NCBI GenBank assembly: GCA_031272505.1
Contig: JAISTQ010000064.1
Span: 1-45,684, forward strand
Reading direction: 5' to 3'
Source: Propionibacteriaceae bacterium
GTDB lineage: Bacteria > Actinomycetota > Actinomycetes > Propionibacteriales > Propionibacteriaceae
Length of the DNA stretch: 45,684 nt
Shown: one piece after another, positions 35,498-45,621 of the stretch
How positions within the stretch are numbered: the stretch's first letter is position 1
Layout: every line of letters begins with the position of its first letter
Position numbers and translations under genes: made by a program
Notes under the pieces: model-generated
What the model was told of the DNA's origin: nothing
The model's database searches: none
The model's input: the letters and a program-made list of their open reading frames with translations, nothing else

Positions 35498-37453
35498 CTA
35501 GTTGGAGTCGTCTCCGTCCCCCGCCGCGTTTAGGTTTTCCAGGGCGCGGAGGGCCTGGGTGGGGTCGATGGTGTTCCAGAAGGGGGGCATGGAGGCGCGC
35601 AGGAAGGGGCCGTAGCGGGCGTTGGCGAGGCGGGAGTCGAGGACGGCGACGACGCCGCGGTCTTCGAGGGAGCGGATCAGGCGACCGGAGCCTTGGGCGA
35701 GCAGCAGGCCAGCGTGGCCGGCGGAGATCTGCATGAAGCCGTTGCCGCCCGCCTGGGCGACGGCGCGGGAACGGGCTTGGGTGAGCGGGTCGTCGGGGCG
35801 CGGGAAGGGGATGCGGTCGATGATGACGAGGGTGCAGGTGGCGCCCGGCACGTCCACCCCCTGCCACAGCGAGATGGTGCCAAAGAGCGAAACGGCCTCG
35901 TTGGCGATGAACTCGGCGGTGAGCGCGGGAAGCTGCGCCTCGCCTTGGCACAGCACCGGATAGCCGGGCAGCACGTCACGGACGTACTCGGTGGCCTGCT
36001 CGGCGGCCTTGCGCGAGGAGAAGAGCCCCAGGGTGCGGCCTCCGGCGGCCAACATCAGCTCCGCGATATGGGCCAGCGCCGCGTCACTCAGGCCGCTGCG
36101 GCCCGGCGGCGGCAGGTGCTTGGCGATGTAGAGGATGCCCTGGCGGCCGTAATCGAACGGCGAGCCGACGTCGATGGCCCGCACCACCGAGGTATCGGCG
36201 GCAGGGCCGTGCAGCCCCACCATCGCCTCAATCTGGGTGAAATCGCCGCCCACGGTGAGCGTCGCCGAGGTGAGGATGGCCGCGCGGTCCGAGAAGACCG
36301 CCTCCCCGATGATCTCCGCCACGCTCAACGGCGCCTGCACCAGGGCGCGCGAACCGTCCATATGCTCGCTGATCCACACCACGTTCATCGGATCCACGTC
36401 GGCGATCAGGTCGGCCACCGAATAGACCTCGGTGAGCGCGGTGACCGCCAACTGCAGGTTGATGTCGTCATTCGGATCGCCCAACGCGCTGAGCATCCGG
36501 TAGGCGGCGTCGCGCAGCTCGGCCAACGCGCCATACAGCGGCGAGCTGACGGACACTTCCCCGAGGTCTTCCCCGTTCAGAATCGCGGTGAAGCTGAAGA
36601 CGGCCGCCTGGAACGCCTCCAGGGTGGCTTCGGAGAGCCAGGCCCGGCATTGGCGCATGATCCGGTCCAGCACGCCCGGAGAGATTTGGTTTGACGCCGC
36701 CGAAGTGACCCGGCTGACCAGCTCGTGGGCCTCGTCCACCACCAGAGCCTGATGCTCGGGCAACACCTGCGTCTCCCCCATCGCGTTGATCGCCAACAAA
36801 GCGTGGTTGGTGACCACCAGCCGGGAGTTCCGCGCCGTCGCCTGCGCCCGTTCGGCGAAGCAATCGTGTAGGAACGGGCATTTTTGGCCCAGGCATTCGC
36901 GAGCGGAGACCGACACCTGCGACCAAGCCGCCCCGGTGTGCGGCGGGGCGTCGTCCCGATCCCCGCTGCCGCCGTCCAAATACTCGTCCTCCACCCATTG
37001 GCGCAACTCGACGACCTCCTCGCCCAACGCCGAAGCCTGGGGGGCGTAGTCGTCAAACAGCGTCATTTGTTCCGCGCCGGTGCTCCGCGCCCGGTAGAGG
37101 CAGCCGTAGTTGCCCCGCCCTTTGCATACCGCGTAGCTCATTTGCGCCCCGGTGAGCTCGGTGAAGGCCGCGATGGCGGTGGGGATGTCCTTGTTCATCA
37201 ACTGGCTCTGCAAGGCCAAGGTGGCGGTGGCGATGACCGCCCGCTGCTTCGGATGCTCATGCAGGTGCGCCAGCAGCCCGGCCAGATAGCCGAGCGACTT
37301 GCCGGTGCCGGTGCCCGCCTGCACCAGCAGATGGGTGCCGGTCTCCAAGGTGTCGTACACCTCCTGGGCCATCTGCTCCTGGCCAGCCCGGCGATCCCCG
37401 TGGATCTCGGCCACGGCGGTGCGCAGGATCTCGATCGGCAGTGGTTCACTCAT
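35498..37453 (-). CDS. dinG: DinG/XPD-like ATP-dependent DNA helicase
   Basis: 651 aa superfamily 2 helicase. VQAGTGTGKSLGY (Walker A, about residues 44-56) and VVDEAHEL (240s) are present. The four iron-sulfur cysteines expected in the XPD/DinG group are visible as Cys110 (CKGRGNYGC), Cys187, Cys192 and Cys198; the 5 and 6 residue spacings equal those of E. coli DinG. C-terminal motifs are LFSSRKAAEQ, LWQGVDVPG and QGSGRLIRSLEDRG. It unwinds 5'-3' forked or R-loop substrates during repair. It overlaps hflX by 8 nt. No LexA box was found directly upstream, but it is the last gene of the dapF-hflX group. Confidence 0.92.
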   Translation of the reverse strand: MSEPLPIEILRTAVAEIHGDRRAGQEQMAQEVYDTLETGTHLLVQAGTGTGKSLGYLAGLLAHLHEHPKQRAVIATATLALQSQLMNKDIPTAIAAFTELTGAQMSYAVCKGRGNYGCLYRARSTGAEQMTLFDDYAPQASALGEEVVELRQWVEDEYLDGGSGDRDDAPPHTGAAWSQVSVSARECLGQKCPFLHDCFAERAQATARNSRLVVTNHALLAINAMGETQVLPEHQALVVDEAHELVSRVTSAASNQISPGVLDRIMRQCRAWLSEATLEAFQAAVFSFTAILNGEDLGEVSVSSPLYGALAELRDAAYRMLSALGDPNDDINLQLAVTALTEVYSVADLIADVDPMNVVWISEHMDGSRALVQAPLSVAEIIGEAVFSDRAAILTSATLTVGGDFTQIEAMVGLHGPAADTSVVRAIDVGSPFDYGRQGILYIAKHLPPPGRSGLSDAALAHIAELMLAAGGRTLGLFSSRKAAEQATEYVRDVLPGYPVLCQGEAQLPALTAEFIANEAVSLFGTISLWQGVDVPGATCTLVIIDRIPFPRPDDPLTQARSRAVAQAGGNGFMQISAGHAGLLLAQGSGRLIRSLEDRGVVAVLDSRLANARYGPFLRASMPPFWNTIDPTQALRALENLNAAGDGDDSN

Positions 37454-38825
37454 GGGCGTACGGGGCTAGCTCTCCTGCCAAGGCGGCGGATACCAAGGCG
37501 CTAACCAGTGTGCCATGTTCGGTATGCGTGATCTCGAGCGGCTCGCCGGTGAGGTGGATCCGGTTCAGCAGATCGCCGCGTTCGTAGGGCAACAGCACCT
37601 GGACGCGCACCCCCGGACGGGGCAGCTCGGCGTCGATGCGGGCCAGCAGTTCCGGCACCCCAGCCTGCGAGTGCGCGCTCACGAACACCGCGCTCGGATA
37701 CTTGCCGCGCAGCGCCAGCAGCATCGCCTCGGCGGCCACGTCAATCTTGTTCACCACCAGCAGCTCTGGGATGTCGCCCGCCCCGATCTCGCCGAGCACC
37801 TGCCGCACCGCGCCCACCTGGCCGAAAGGATCGGGATCGGAGCCATCCACCACATGCAGCAGCAGATCGGCGCGGACCGTCTCCTCCAAGGTGGAACGGA
37901 AGGCCTCCACCAACTCGTGGGGCAGATGCCGGATGAACCCCACGGTGTCTGTGAGCGTATATTCGCGCCCCGAATCGGTGCGCAGCCGGCGGGTCACCGG
38001 ATCGAGGGTGGCGAACAGCGCGTCCTGGACCAGCACCCCGGCCCCGCTGAGCAGGTTCAACAATGACGACTTCCCGGCGTTGGTGTAGCCCACCAGCGCC
38101 ACCGACGGCACGCTGGCCTCCCGGCGGGACGCCCGTTGCGTCTCCCGCACCGCGTCCAACTCGCGCAGCCGACGGCGCAGCGCCGCGATCCGATGCCCGA
38201 TCCGCCGCCGGTCGATCTCCAGCTTCGTCTCGCCCGGACCGCGCCCGCCGATGCCGACACCGCCGGAAGCCCGGCCGCCGACCTGCCGGGAGAGGTTTCC
38301 GCCCCAGCCGCGCAGCCGCTGGCGCAGATACTGCAATTGGGCAAGCTCTACTTGAGCTTTACCTTCAGCCGAACGGGCGTGCTGGGCGAAGATGTCGAGG
38401 ATCAGCGCGGTGCGGTCGATCACCTTCACCCCAACCTGGTCCTCCAGGTTGCGCAACTGGGCGGCTTGCATCTCGCCGTCGCAGATCACCGTGTCCGCGC
38501 CGGTTTCCCGCACCAAATCGCGCAGCTCGGCCACCTTGCCGCGCCCGATGTAGGTGGACGGATCAGGCACCTTGCGCCGCTGGATCACCCCGTCCAAGAC
38601 TTCCGAACCGGCCGTCTCCGCCAGCTTCTTGAGCTCGAAGATGCTCAGCTCGGCGTCCGCCTGGGTACCCGACGTCCACACCGAGACCAACACCACCCGT
38701 TCCAGCTGCAGCTCGCGGTATTCGACCTCGGAGATGTCCACCAACTGGGTGGACAGACCGGGCACCCGCTGCAGTGATTGACGCTCCTCAAGCTCGAGTT
38801 GCTCGTCTTCGGCGTGGAAACTCAT
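37446..38825 (-). CDS. hflX: Ribosome-splitting GTPase HflX
   Basis: 459 aa from ATG 38825, which overlaps the dapF TGA (ATGA); a longer in-frame extension lies inside dapF and is not coding. The N-terminal HflX domain (RVVLVSVWTSGTQADAELS, YIGRGKVAELRDLV) and Gly-rich segment (SRQVGGRASGGVGIGGRGPGE) precede the G domain: VALVGYTNAGKSSLLN (G1), DTVGFIRHLPHELVEAFRSTLEE (G3 region) and VVNKID (G4). HflX binds 50S or 70S ribosomes and rescues stalled ones, for example after heat or antibiotic stress. Confidence 0.96.
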   Translation of the reverse strand: MSFHAEDEQLELEERQSLQRVPGLSTQLVDISEVEYRELQLERVVLVSVWTSGTQADAELSIFELKKLAETAGSEVLDGVIQRRKVPDPSTYIGRGKVAELRDLVRETGADTVICDGEMQAAQLRNLEDQVGVKVIDRTALILDIFAQHARSAEGKAQVELAQLQYLRQRLRGWGGNLSRQVGGRASGGVGIGGRGPGETKLEIDRRRIGHRIAALRRRLRELDAVRETQRASRREASVPSVALVGYTNAGKSSLLNLLSGAGVLVQDALFATLDPVTRRLRTDSGREYTLTDTVGFIRHLPHELVEAFRSTLEETVRADLLLHVVDGSDPDPFGQVGAVRQVLGEIGAGDIPELLVVNKIDVAAEAMLLALRGKYPSAVFVSAHSQAGVPELLARIDAELPRPGVRVQVLLPYERGDLLNRIHLTGEPLEITHTEHGTLVSALVSAALAGELAPYAHE

Positions 38826-39643
38826 AGGGCGCCGGAGAAGGTGAGGACGGCGGGGCCGATCAGGTAGGCGTTGCCCGCGAAGAAGCGGACGTACAGGGTG
38901 CCGCCGGGCACGTTCACCTCGACGATCTGCACCGGCTCGGGCCAACGGGTGGCGGCGACGGCGGCGGCGGCGACCACTCCGGTGCCGCAGGCGAGCGTCT
39001 CCCCCGAGCCGCGCTCGTGGACGCGCAGGTTCAGCTTGCCGGGCCCGAGATCTTCGACGAATTCGACGTTCACGCCATTCGGGAAGGCCTTCGGCGGCAG
39101 CCAGGAAGGCTGCTTGGTGATGTTAATTTGGGCAATTCCGGTGGTGAAGCAGACCGCGTGCGGATTGCCCACATCGGCCGGAGTGCCGGAAAAGCGGCGG
39201 CCGCCGGCCACGATGGTGACCGAATCCGGGGTGCCCAGCGTCACCTTCCCCAACGAGGCCTCCACGCTGCCGTCCGCCAAGATCCGCCCGGAGCGCATCC
39301 CGGCGCGGGTGGCCACGTTCACCGTCGGCCCCTCGGTGAGCCCGGAATCGATCAGGAAACGGGTGAAGACGCGCAGCCCGTTGCCGCACATCTCAGCCAT
39401 GGTGCCGTCCGCATTCCGATAATCCATGAACCAGGTGTCCGGATCTTGCGCGAAAAGCTCGGCGGGCAACTGCGCCGGCGGGATGTGCTTGAGCCGCACC
39501 GCCCGCAGGATGCCGTCCGCCCCGATGCCCGCGCGGCGATCACACAGGAAGCGCACCTGCTCGGCCGTCAACTCGATCTGGCCGTCGGGGTCGGCAAAGC
39601 AGATGAAATCGTTCTTCGAGCCGTGGCCCTTGGTGAAGTTCAT
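38822..39643 (-). CDS. dapF: Diaminopimelate epimerase DapF
   Basis: 273 aa from ATG 39643, which overlaps the miaA TGA by 4 nt; starts further upstream fall within miaA. It interconverts LL- and meso-diaminopimelate for lysine and peptidoglycan synthesis. The two catalytic cysteines are Cys86 in AEMCGNGLRVF and Cys219 in TLACGTGVVAA, and the N-terminal [13 protein letters not shown] is typical. The miaA-dapF-hflX order is standard in actinobacteria. Confidence 0.96.
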   Translation of the reverse strand: MNFTKGHGSKNDFICFADPDGQIELTAEQVRFLCDRRAGIGADGILRAVRLKHIPPAQLPAELFAQDPDTWFMDYRNADGTMAEMCGNGLRVFTRFLIDSGLTEGPTVNVATRAGMRSGRILADGSVEASLGKVTLGTPDSVTIVAGGRRFSGTPADVGNPHAVCFTTGIAQINITKQPSWLPPKAFPNGVNVEFVEDLGPGKLNLRVHERGSGETLACGTGVVAAAAVAATRWPEPVQIVEVNVPGGTLYVRFFAGNAYLIGPAVLTFSGAL

Positions 39644-40557
39644 GACTGCTCCGCTTCCAATGCGGCCAGCAAGTGGGAAGCCCCCCCGAGCGAGACCGCG
39701 TCGAACCATTGAATTCGCGTATCTCTACGGAACCAGCTTAGTTGCTTTCGGGAGAACTGTCGGGTACGCACCACGGTGTCTTCGCGGGCTTTCTGGGCCG
39801 AACATTGCCCGTCGAGATACGAGATGATCTGGTGGTAGCCGATCGCGTAGGGCGCGGTCTTCCCCTCGCGCAGCCCCGCCTGGAGCAACTGCTCCACCTC
39901 GGCGACGAAACCCTGCTCCCACATCCGCTCCACCCGGGCGGCGATGCGCCGGTCCATCTCTGGGCGTTCCAGGGCCAGACCGAGCTGCACCACGCCGTCA
40001 AAGAAGTATTCCGGCTCGCCGATCACCGGCCGGAAGTCGCCCGTCAACTCGATGACTTCCAACGCCCGGACGATCCGACGGCCGTTCTGCGGCAGGATGT
40101 CCTTGGCCACGTGCGGGGCGATGGCCGTCAACCGCTGATGCAGCGCCGCCGCTCCCAACTCGGCCAACTGCGCCTCGTATTTGGCCCGGATGGCCGGATC
40201 GGTGCCCGGAAACTCGAAGCGGTCCAGGATCGCGCGCACATACAGGGCCGAACCGCCCACCAGCAGCGGGATGACGCCGCGAGCCTGGCAGTCTTGGATC
40301 GCCGCCCGCGCCAGTGTCTGGAACTCGGCCACCGAGGCGGTCTCGGTGACGTCCAGTATGTCAATCAGGTGATGCGGCACCCGGGCGCGCTCGGCCAAGC
40401 TGGGTTTGGCGGTGCCGATGTCCATGCCGCGATAGACCAGCATCGAATCCGCGTTGACGATCTCCGCGGGCTGCCCGCGCCCGGCCAAGGCTTCGGCCAG
40501 TTGCAGCGCCTGCTCGGTCTTTCCGGCCGCCGTCGGGCCGATCAGCGAGACGATCAT
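39640..40557 (-). CDS. miaA: tRNA dimethylallyltransferase MiaA
   Basis: 305 aa. It adds the isopentenyl group to A37 of tRNAs reading UNN codons. The P-loop GPTAAGKT is at residues 7-14; then [54 protein letters not shown], and the C-terminal [14 protein letters not shown] and [14 protein letters not shown] blocks. It acts before MiaB, whose gene lies immediately upstream with a 4-nt overlap. Confidence 0.96.
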   Translation of the reverse strand: MIVSLIGPTAAGKTEQALQLAEALAGRGQPAEIVNADSMLVYRGMDIGTAKPSLAERARVPHHLIDILDVTETASVAEFQTLARAAIQDCQARGVIPLLVGGSALYVRAILDRFEFPGTDPAIRAKYEAQLAELGAAALHQRLTAIAPHVAKDILPQNGRRIVRALEVIELTGDFRPVIGEPEYFFDGVVQLGLALERPEMDRRIAARVERMWEQGFVAEVEQLLQAGLREGKTAPYAIGYHQIISYLDGQCSAQKAREDTVVRTRQFSRKQLSWFRRDTRIQWFDAVSLGGASHLLAALEAEQS

Positions 40558-41894
40558 GCCGCACCGTCGGCGAGCAGATGATGGGGGGCGGCGTAGCTGA
40601 CGGTGACGTCGGCGATGTCTCCCGGCTGCGGCAACGCCACGCCGGCGGGGTATTGGACGTGCACCAGCCGGTTGTCCCGCGCCCGGCCGGACACCCGGCC
40701 GCTCTGCACATCTTTGCGGCCTTCGCCGGAGGCGAACATCACTTCCACGCTTTGGCCCACGAAACGCTGGTTTTCCGCCCAGGCGATCTCGTCCACCAAC
40801 GCCGCCAGCCGGGTGTAGCGCTCCCCCACCACTTCGGCGGGCACCTGGTCTTCGCGCACTGCGGCGGGCGTGCCGGGACGCTTGGAGTACTGGAAGGTGA
40901 ACGCGGCCGCGAACCGGGCCTGGCGCACCACGTCCAGGGTGGCCTCGAAGTCGGCGTCCGTCTCGCCGGGGAAGCCGACGATGATGTCGGTGGTGACGGC
41001 CGCCTCGGGCATCGCGGCGCGCACCTTCTCCAAGATGCCGAGGAACCGATCGCGCCGGTAGGCCCGCTGCATCTCGCGCAGCACCTTGTCCGAGCCCGAT
41101 TGCAGCGGCATGTGCAGGCTGGGCATCACGTTTTCGGTCTCCGCCATGGCGGCGATCACGTCGTCGGTGAAATCCTTCGGGTGCGGCGAGGTGAAGCGCA
41201 CCCGTTGCAGGCCGTCAATCTTGCCGCAGGCGCGCAGCAGCTTGGCGAACGCCTGCCGATCTCCCAGCGTCACCCCGTAGGTGTTGACGTTCTGGCCCAG
41301 CAGCGTCACCTCCTTGACGCCTTGCTCCACCAGCATCTGGATTTCGGCCAGAATGTCGGCCGGCCGCCGATCCGTCTCCTTGCCGCGCAGCGCCGGGACG
41401 ATGCAGAAGGTACAGGTGTTGTTGCAGCCCACCGAAATCGACACCCAGGCTGAATGCTCCGAGCCGCGCACCACCGGCAAGGTGGACGGGAAGACTTCCA
41501 GCGCCTCCAGAATCTCCACCTGGGAGGCCTGTTCCACCCGGGCCCGCTCCAACAGCAGCGGCAGATGCCCCAGGTTGTGGGTGCCGAAGACCACGTCCAC
41601 CCACGGGGCCTTCTCGATGACCAACTGCTTGTCTTTCTGGGCCATGCAGCCGCCCACCGCGATCATCATGCCCGGATGGGCCAGCTTCACCTGCCGCAGA
41701 TGTCCGAGATTCCCATAGAGGCGGTTGTCGGCGTTCTCGCGCACCGCGCAGGTGTTGAACACCACCACGTCGGCCTGCGTGCCCTCCGGGGCAGGCAGAT
41801 ACCCATTGGCCTCCAGCACGCCGCAGATCCGCTCGGAATCGTGGACGTTCATCTGGCAGCCGTACGTGACCACCTCGTATGTCGCCGTCATCAA
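40554..41894 (-). CDS. miaB: tRNA methylthiotransferase MiaB
   Basis: 446 aa radical SAM enzyme that converts i6A37 to ms2i6A37. The auxiliary cluster cysteines are Cys13 (YGCQMN), Cys49 (FNTCAV) and Cys83 (GGCMAQ). The radical SAM triad CNNTCTFC is Cys157, Cys161 and Cys164. The C-terminal TRAM domain ([17 protein letters not shown]) is complete. It starts 2 nt after the rny stop with tandem ATG codons. Confidence 0.96.
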   Translation of the reverse strand: MMTATYEVVTYGCQMNVHDSERICGVLEANGYLPAPEGTQADVVVFNTCAVRENADNRLYGNLGHLRQVKLAHPGMMIAVGGCMAQKDKQLVIEKAPWVDVVFGTHNLGHLPLLLERARVEQASQVEILEALEVFPSTLPVVRGSEHSAWVSISVGCNNTCTFCIVPALRGKETDRRPADILAEIQMLVEQGVKEVTLLGQNVNTYGVTLGDRQAFAKLLRACGKIDGLQRVRFTSPHPKDFTDDVIAAMAETENVMPSLHMPLQSGSDKVLREMQRAYRRDRFLGILEKVRAAMPEAAVTTDIIVGFPGETDADFEATLDVVRQARFAAAFTFQYSKRPGTPAAVREDQVPAEVVGERYTRLAALVDEIAWAENQRFVGQSVEVMFASGEGRKDVQSGRVSGRARDNRLVHVQYPAGVALPQPGDIADVTVSYAAPHHLLADGAA

Positions 41895-41896
41895 AC

Positions 41897-43294
41897 CTAC
41901 TTCGCCGTCGCGGTGGCGCGGGATTCGCGCACCACCGTCACCTTGATTGAACCCGGATATGTTAGCTCAGTCTCGATGCTCTGCGCGATTTCGCGGGCGA
42001 TCGCCTCGGCTTCGGCGTCGTCAACCTGGTCGGGCAGCACCATCACCCGCACCTCGCGGCCCGCCTGCATCGAAAACGCCTTGTCCACGCCCGGATGCCC
42101 GGCGGCGATCTCTTCGAGCCTGGTGATCCGTTTGATGTACGCCTCTAAAGACTCCCGGCGGGCTCCCGGACGGCCTCCGCTCATCGCGTCGGCGGCCTGG
42201 GTGATCAGCGCCTCCACGGTGCGCGGCTCGACCTCGTTGTGATGGGCGGCGATGGCATGGACGATGTCCGGATGCTCGCCGTGCTTCTTGGCGATCTCGG
42301 CGCCGATCTGCGCGTGGGCCCCGCCCACCTCCTGGGAGACGGATTTGCCGATGTCGTGCAGGAAGGCGGCCCGACGGCACGTCTCCACATTCAGGCCCAA
42401 CTCGGCGGCCATGATCGCCGCCAACTGGGCGGCTTCCTTGGAATGGGCGAGCACATTCTGCCCGTACGAGGTGCGGTAGTGCAGCGCGGCCAGCGAGGGC
42501 ATCATGCCCGGATCGATGTCGGTGATGCCCAGCTCCATCAGCACATCCTCGGCGGCGCGCATCCCCTCCTCGTCAACTCTCCGATTCGCCCGTTCCACCG
42601 CCTCTTCGATGCGGGCCGGGTAGATGCGCCCGTCGGCGACCAGATCCGCCAAGGCGATGCGGGCGGCCTCGCGGCGTTTCGGATCAAAGCAGGAGATGAC
42701 CACCGACTCCGGGCTGTCATCCACCATCACGTTCACGCCGGTGAGCTGCTCGAAGACCCGGATGTTGCGGCCCTCGCGGCCGATGATCCGGCCTTTCATC
42801 TCGTCGGACGGCAGCGGGACGGTGGCCACCACTGATTCGGCGGTCTGCTCCGACGCCAGCCGCTGGATCGCCTCAATGATCAACAGCTTCGCGTTGTACT
42901 CGGCCTTGCGGCGGGCCTCGGCCTCAATGTCGCGGGCCAGCGCGGCGGCCTGCAACCTCGAAGAGCGGCGCACCGCCTTGAGCAATTCCTCCTTGGCCTG
43001 CGCCTCGCTGATCCCGGAGACCCGGGAAAGCTCCTCCCGGATGCGGGCGTGCTCCTCCTCCACCGCGAGGGTGCGGGCGGCGAGCGCCTCCTGTTTGCTC
43101 CGAAGATCGTCTTCGCGTTCGTCCAGCCGTTGTTCGCGGAGATCCAAGTGTGACGATTGTTGTTCGCTGCGCGCGGGGCTGGGCTCCGGAGCGCGAGCGC
43201 TGTTTCGCACAAAGATGATCCCCAGCACCACCACCGCGACCAAGACCACGCACACGAGCACCCCAACGAGCATCAACAAATCTGACTCGTTCAT
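41897..43294 (-). CDS. rny: Ribonuclease Y
   Basis: 465 aa membrane-anchored endoribonuclease that initiates mRNA decay. N-terminal membrane segment about residues 7-29 ([20 protein letters not shown]), then a Glu/Arg-rich coiled coil (about 45-140), a KH domain ([21 protein letters not shown]), and an HD domain with the metal motif His313-Asp314 in FLHDIGKSV. It is somewhat shorter than the roughly 520 residues of Firmicutes RNase Y, mainly in the coiled coil. It heads the rny-miaB-miaA-dapF-hflX-dinG run. I see no clear Shine-Dalgarno; a TAGTTT lies 9 nt before the ATG, a weaker leaderless candidate. Confidence 0.95.
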   Translation of the reverse strand: MNESDLLMLVGVLVCVVLVAVVVLGIIFVRNSARAPEPSPARSEQQSSHLDLREQRLDEREDDLRSKQEALAARTLAVEEEHARIREELSRVSGISEAQAKEELLKAVRRSSRLQAAALARDIEAEARRKAEYNAKLLIIEAIQRLASEQTAESVVATVPLPSDEMKGRIIGREGRNIRVFEQLTGVNVMVDDSPESVVISCFDPKRREAARIALADLVADGRIYPARIEEAVERANRRVDEEGMRAAEDVLMELGITDIDPGMMPSLAALHYRTSYGQNVLAHSKEAAQLAAIMAAELGLNVETCRRAAFLHDIGKSVSQEVGGAHAQIGAEIAKKHGEHPDIVHAIAAHHNEVEPRTVEALITQAADAMSGGRPGARRESLEAYIKRITRLEEIAAGHPGVDKAFSMQAGREVRVMVLPDQVDDAEAEAIAREIAQSIETELTYPGSIKVTVVRESRATATAK

Positions 43295-43321
43295 AGCCGT
43301 GCCAAACTATTCGTAACCTAT

Positions 43322-43376
43322 GGCTTGATGCGTCAAGCCGTGCCAAGCCTCCAAGCCCCTGAAAGGTTCCAACCTT
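43322..43376. terminator. Hairpins between recX and rny
   Basis: The 175-bp gap holds GGCTTGA (43322-43328) pairing with TCAAGCC (43333-43339) across TGCG, and AAGGTT (43363-43368) pairing with AACCTT (43371-43376). The first is the better terminator candidate for recA-recX. Neither has a following T tract. Confidence 0.4.
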
Positions 43377-43469
43377 GAAGACGATTTAAGGCTACCAAAG
43401 CCACACAGAAAACACCCATGGTTTGACGTCTCAGCCCGCAGATCACTGCCGCTGGTTTTCGAAAGGACG

Positions 43470-43991
43470 CTACCCAGGGTTTTCACCGGCCAACTCAGCC
43501 ATGATGGCTTTGGTGACTTCGACGGCGACGGCGGTGGAGAAGCCTTTGTTGCTCAACGCGCGAGCCAGCTTGGGGTAGGCCTTCTCGTAGGGCAGGCCGC
43601 GCAGGGACGGGATGCGTTTGCGGGCGTAGGCGATGGCGATCTCGCGCTCCGGGGTTTCATCGCCGATGGCGCTGCCGTAATACTCTTCGAGGGCGGCGGC
43701 AGCCAGTTCCTTGCTGACGCCCTTGCGCTCCAGCTCGATAGCGGCCTGCACCCGGCTGCGCAGCTTCACCTGGCAGCGCTTGGTGAGCAGCCGGGCGAAG
43801 CGGGCATCGTCCAGCAGATGGATCTCGGAAAGGCGGGCCAGCACCTTCTCAATGGCGGCATCCGGGTATCCGCGCCGCCGCAACAGCTCGCGCAGCTCCG
43901 CCACCGAGCGTTCCCGGACATCCAGCAGCCGCAGCGCCGCCTCCCGGGCCACCTCGTAGGGATCCCGCGCCTCTTCTTCGACGACCAACAT
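43470..43991 (-). CDS. recX: Regulatory protein RecX
   Basis: 173 aa, helical three-repeat protein that modulates RecA filaments. Visible motifs: AREAALRLLDVRERSVAELRELLRRRGYPDAAIEKVLARL, then LLDDARFARLLTKR, the second repeat KLRSRVQAAIELERKGVSKELAAAAL and the third ending YEKAYPKLARALSNKGFS. It begins 12 nt after recA and is presumably cotranscribed with it. Confidence 0.95.
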   Translation of the reverse strand: MLVVEEEARDPYEVAREAALRLLDVRERSVAELRELLRRRGYPDAAIEKVLARLSEIHLLDDARFARLLTKRCQVKLRSRVQAAIELERKGVSKELAAAALEEYYGSAIGDETPEREIAIAYARKRIPSLRGLPYEKAYPKLARALSNKGFSTAVAVEVTKAIMAELAGENPG

Positions 43992-44003
43992 GCCGACGCC
44001 GGC

Positions 44004-45062
44004 CTAGAACTCGACCTCGCCCGTCTCCGGATTGACGCCCACCGGGACCGGCTCGGGCTCTGCCGCCTCGCCGTTGATGCCGACTGCGGCCAGGATGCGC
44101 TCTTCGATCTCGGCGGCGACATCGGGATTCTCGATGAGGAAGTTGCGCGAGTTCTCCTTGCCTTGGCCGAGTTGGATCTCGTCATAGGTGAACCAAGCCC
44201 CGGCCTTGCGCACCACGCCATGCTCCACGCCCATGTCGATCAATGAGCCTTCGCGGCTGATGCCCTTGCCGTAGAGGATGTCAAACTCGGCCTGCTTGAA
44301 GGGCGGGGCCACCTTGTTCTTCACCACCTTGACGCGGGTGCGGTTGCCCACCATGTCCCCGCCGTCTTTGAGCGTCTCAATCCGGCGGACGTCCAAACGG
44401 ACTGACGAGTAGAACTTCAACGCCCGGCCGCCGGTCGTCGTCTCCGGGTTGCCGAACATCACGCCGATCTTCTCGCGCAACTGGTTGATGAAGATGGCGG
44501 TGGTGCCGGCCGCGGAGAGCGCGCCCGTCATCTTCCGCAGCGCTTGGCTCATCAAACGGGCCTGCAAACCCATGTGGCTGTCCCCCATCTCGCCCTCGAT
44601 CTCGGCCCGGGGCGTCAACGCGGCGACGGAATCGATCACGATCAAGGCCAGCGCCCCGGAACGCACCAAGGTATCGGCGATTTCGAGCGCCTGCTCGCCA
44701 TTATCCGGCTGGGAGACCAGCAGCGCGTCGGTATCCACCCCGAGCTTCTGCGCGTAATCCGGATCGAGCGCGTGCTCCGCGTCAATAAAAGCGCAGATGC
44801 CGCCGGACGCCTGCGCGGAGGCGATGGCGTGCAGCGCGACCGTCGTCTTGCCCGAGGACTCCGGACCGTAGATCTCCACCACCCGGCCTTTCGGCAGGCC
44901 GCCGATGCCGAGCGCCACATCCAGGGCGATGGAACCGGTGGGGATGGCTTCAATGGGCTGGCGGGTGTCCTCCCCCAGCCGCATCACCGAGCCTTTGCCA
45001 TGTTGTTTCTCGATCTGCGCCAATGCCGCCTGCAACGCCTTCTCGCGATCCGTGAGGGCCAT
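44004..45062 (-). CDS. recA: Recombinase RecA
   Basis: 352 aa, full length. Walker A is GPESSGKTT; other blocks are [40 protein letters not shown] (Walker B), the L2-region [22 protein letters not shown], and an acidic C-terminal tail. It drives homologous recombination and triggers LexA cleavage. AAGGAG lies about 5 nt before the ATG, and a LexA box is about 120 bp upstream. No intein. Confidence 0.98.
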   Translation of the reverse strand: MALTDREKALQAALAQIEKQHGKGSVMRLGEDTRQPIEAIPTGSIALDVALGIGGLPKGRVVEIYGPESSGKTTVALHAIASAQASGGICAFIDAEHALDPDYAQKLGVDTDALLVSQPDNGEQALEIADTLVRSGALALIVIDSVAALTPRAEIEGEMGDSHMGLQARLMSQALRKMTGALSAAGTTAIFINQLREKIGVMFGNPETTTGGRALKFYSSVRLDVRRIETLKDGGDMVGNRTRVKVVKNKVAPPFKQAEFDILYGKGISREGSLIDMGVEHGVVRKAGAWFTYDEIQLGQGKENSRNFLIENPDVAAEIEERILAAVGINGEAAEPEPVPVGVNPETGEVEF

Positions 45063-45182
45063 GTCTTCTCCTTGCGTTTGTGTCTTGTGAATCTCACCTT
45101 ACTGGGCGGCACCGACATTTATTCGGCGGCACCACGCAGCTGTGGAAAACTCGCAATTATCAACAAGCAAGAAAAATCTTAT

Positions 45183-45198
45183 CCGAACGAGTGTGCGA
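45183..45198. promoter_or_regulatory. LexA box upstream of recA
   Basis: CCGAAC-GAGT-GTGCGA matches TCGAAC-N4-GTTCGA at 10 of 12 positions (five of six per half). It lies 121-136 nt upstream of the recA ATG and immediately downstream of the clgR stop codon, so recA has its own SOS-controlled promoter separate from clgR. Confidence 0.7.
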
Positions 45199-45199
45199 A

Positions 45200-45505
45200 T
45201 TATGCAGCGACACGCTCAGGAACCGCAGCCGGGCGCAATTCGATGACTTTCGCCGGCTGCAACTCGGCAGCCGCCAGGTGCAACAAGGAGGGCAAAGACA
45301 CGCCCAACGCCTCACACACCGAGTTCAAAAGCTCTGACGAGGCCTCTTTGCGGCCCCGCTCCAACTCCGAGAGATACCCCAACGAAACCAACGATCGACT
45401 CGCCAACGCGCGCAACGTCAAGCCGCGCTCCACGCGCAACTCCCGCAACGCCTCTCCAATGGCTTCCCGCAATAGTGGCTTGCGATCCGGAACGATCTGC
45501 ACCAT
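45200..45505 (-). CDS. clgR: ClgR-type XRE-family transcriptional regulator
   Basis: 101 aa. The helix-turn-helix covers roughly residues 14-70 ([40 protein letters not shown] in segments; then [19 protein letters not shown]). A short Ala/Val-rich tail (PERVAA) resembles the C-terminal degradation signal of ClgR proteins that are Clp substrates. ClgR activates clp protease and other genes in actinobacteria, and the gene regularly sits between cinA and recA, as appears here. A TACGCT element is 6 nt before the ATG; GGAGG is 11 nt before it, rather far for a Shine-Dalgarno. Confidence 0.88.
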   Translation of the reverse strand: MVQIVPDRKPLLREAIGEALRELRVERGLTLRALASRSLVSLGYLSELERGRKEASSELLNSVCEALGVSLPSLLHLAAAELQPAKVIELRPAAVPERVAA

Positions 45506-45511
45506 GTCTTG

Positions 45512-45517
45512 AGCGTA
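45512..45517 (-). promoter_or_regulatory. Leaderless -10 element for clgR
   Basis: TACGCT on the minus strand, 6 nt before the ATG at 45505. Upstream, CGTTG (45536-45540) and CAACG (45550-45554) form a short inverted repeat near the -35 region, possibly an operator. Confidence 0.45.
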
Positions 45518-45621
45518 CCTCCAAAATCAAACACCCGTTGAATCTTCTACAACGACACCCGCAACCAATCTATTCCCTCAACCTGTGCTCTAGGCGTGGA
45601 TCACCCCGGAGTTGGTCGGTG

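Noticed and set aside
38826..38945. N-terminal 40-residue extension of HflX
   Set aside because: The extension is Arg/Pro-rich, lies in the wrong frame of dapF, and the ATG at 38825 overlapping the dapF stop matches the other junctions of this operon.
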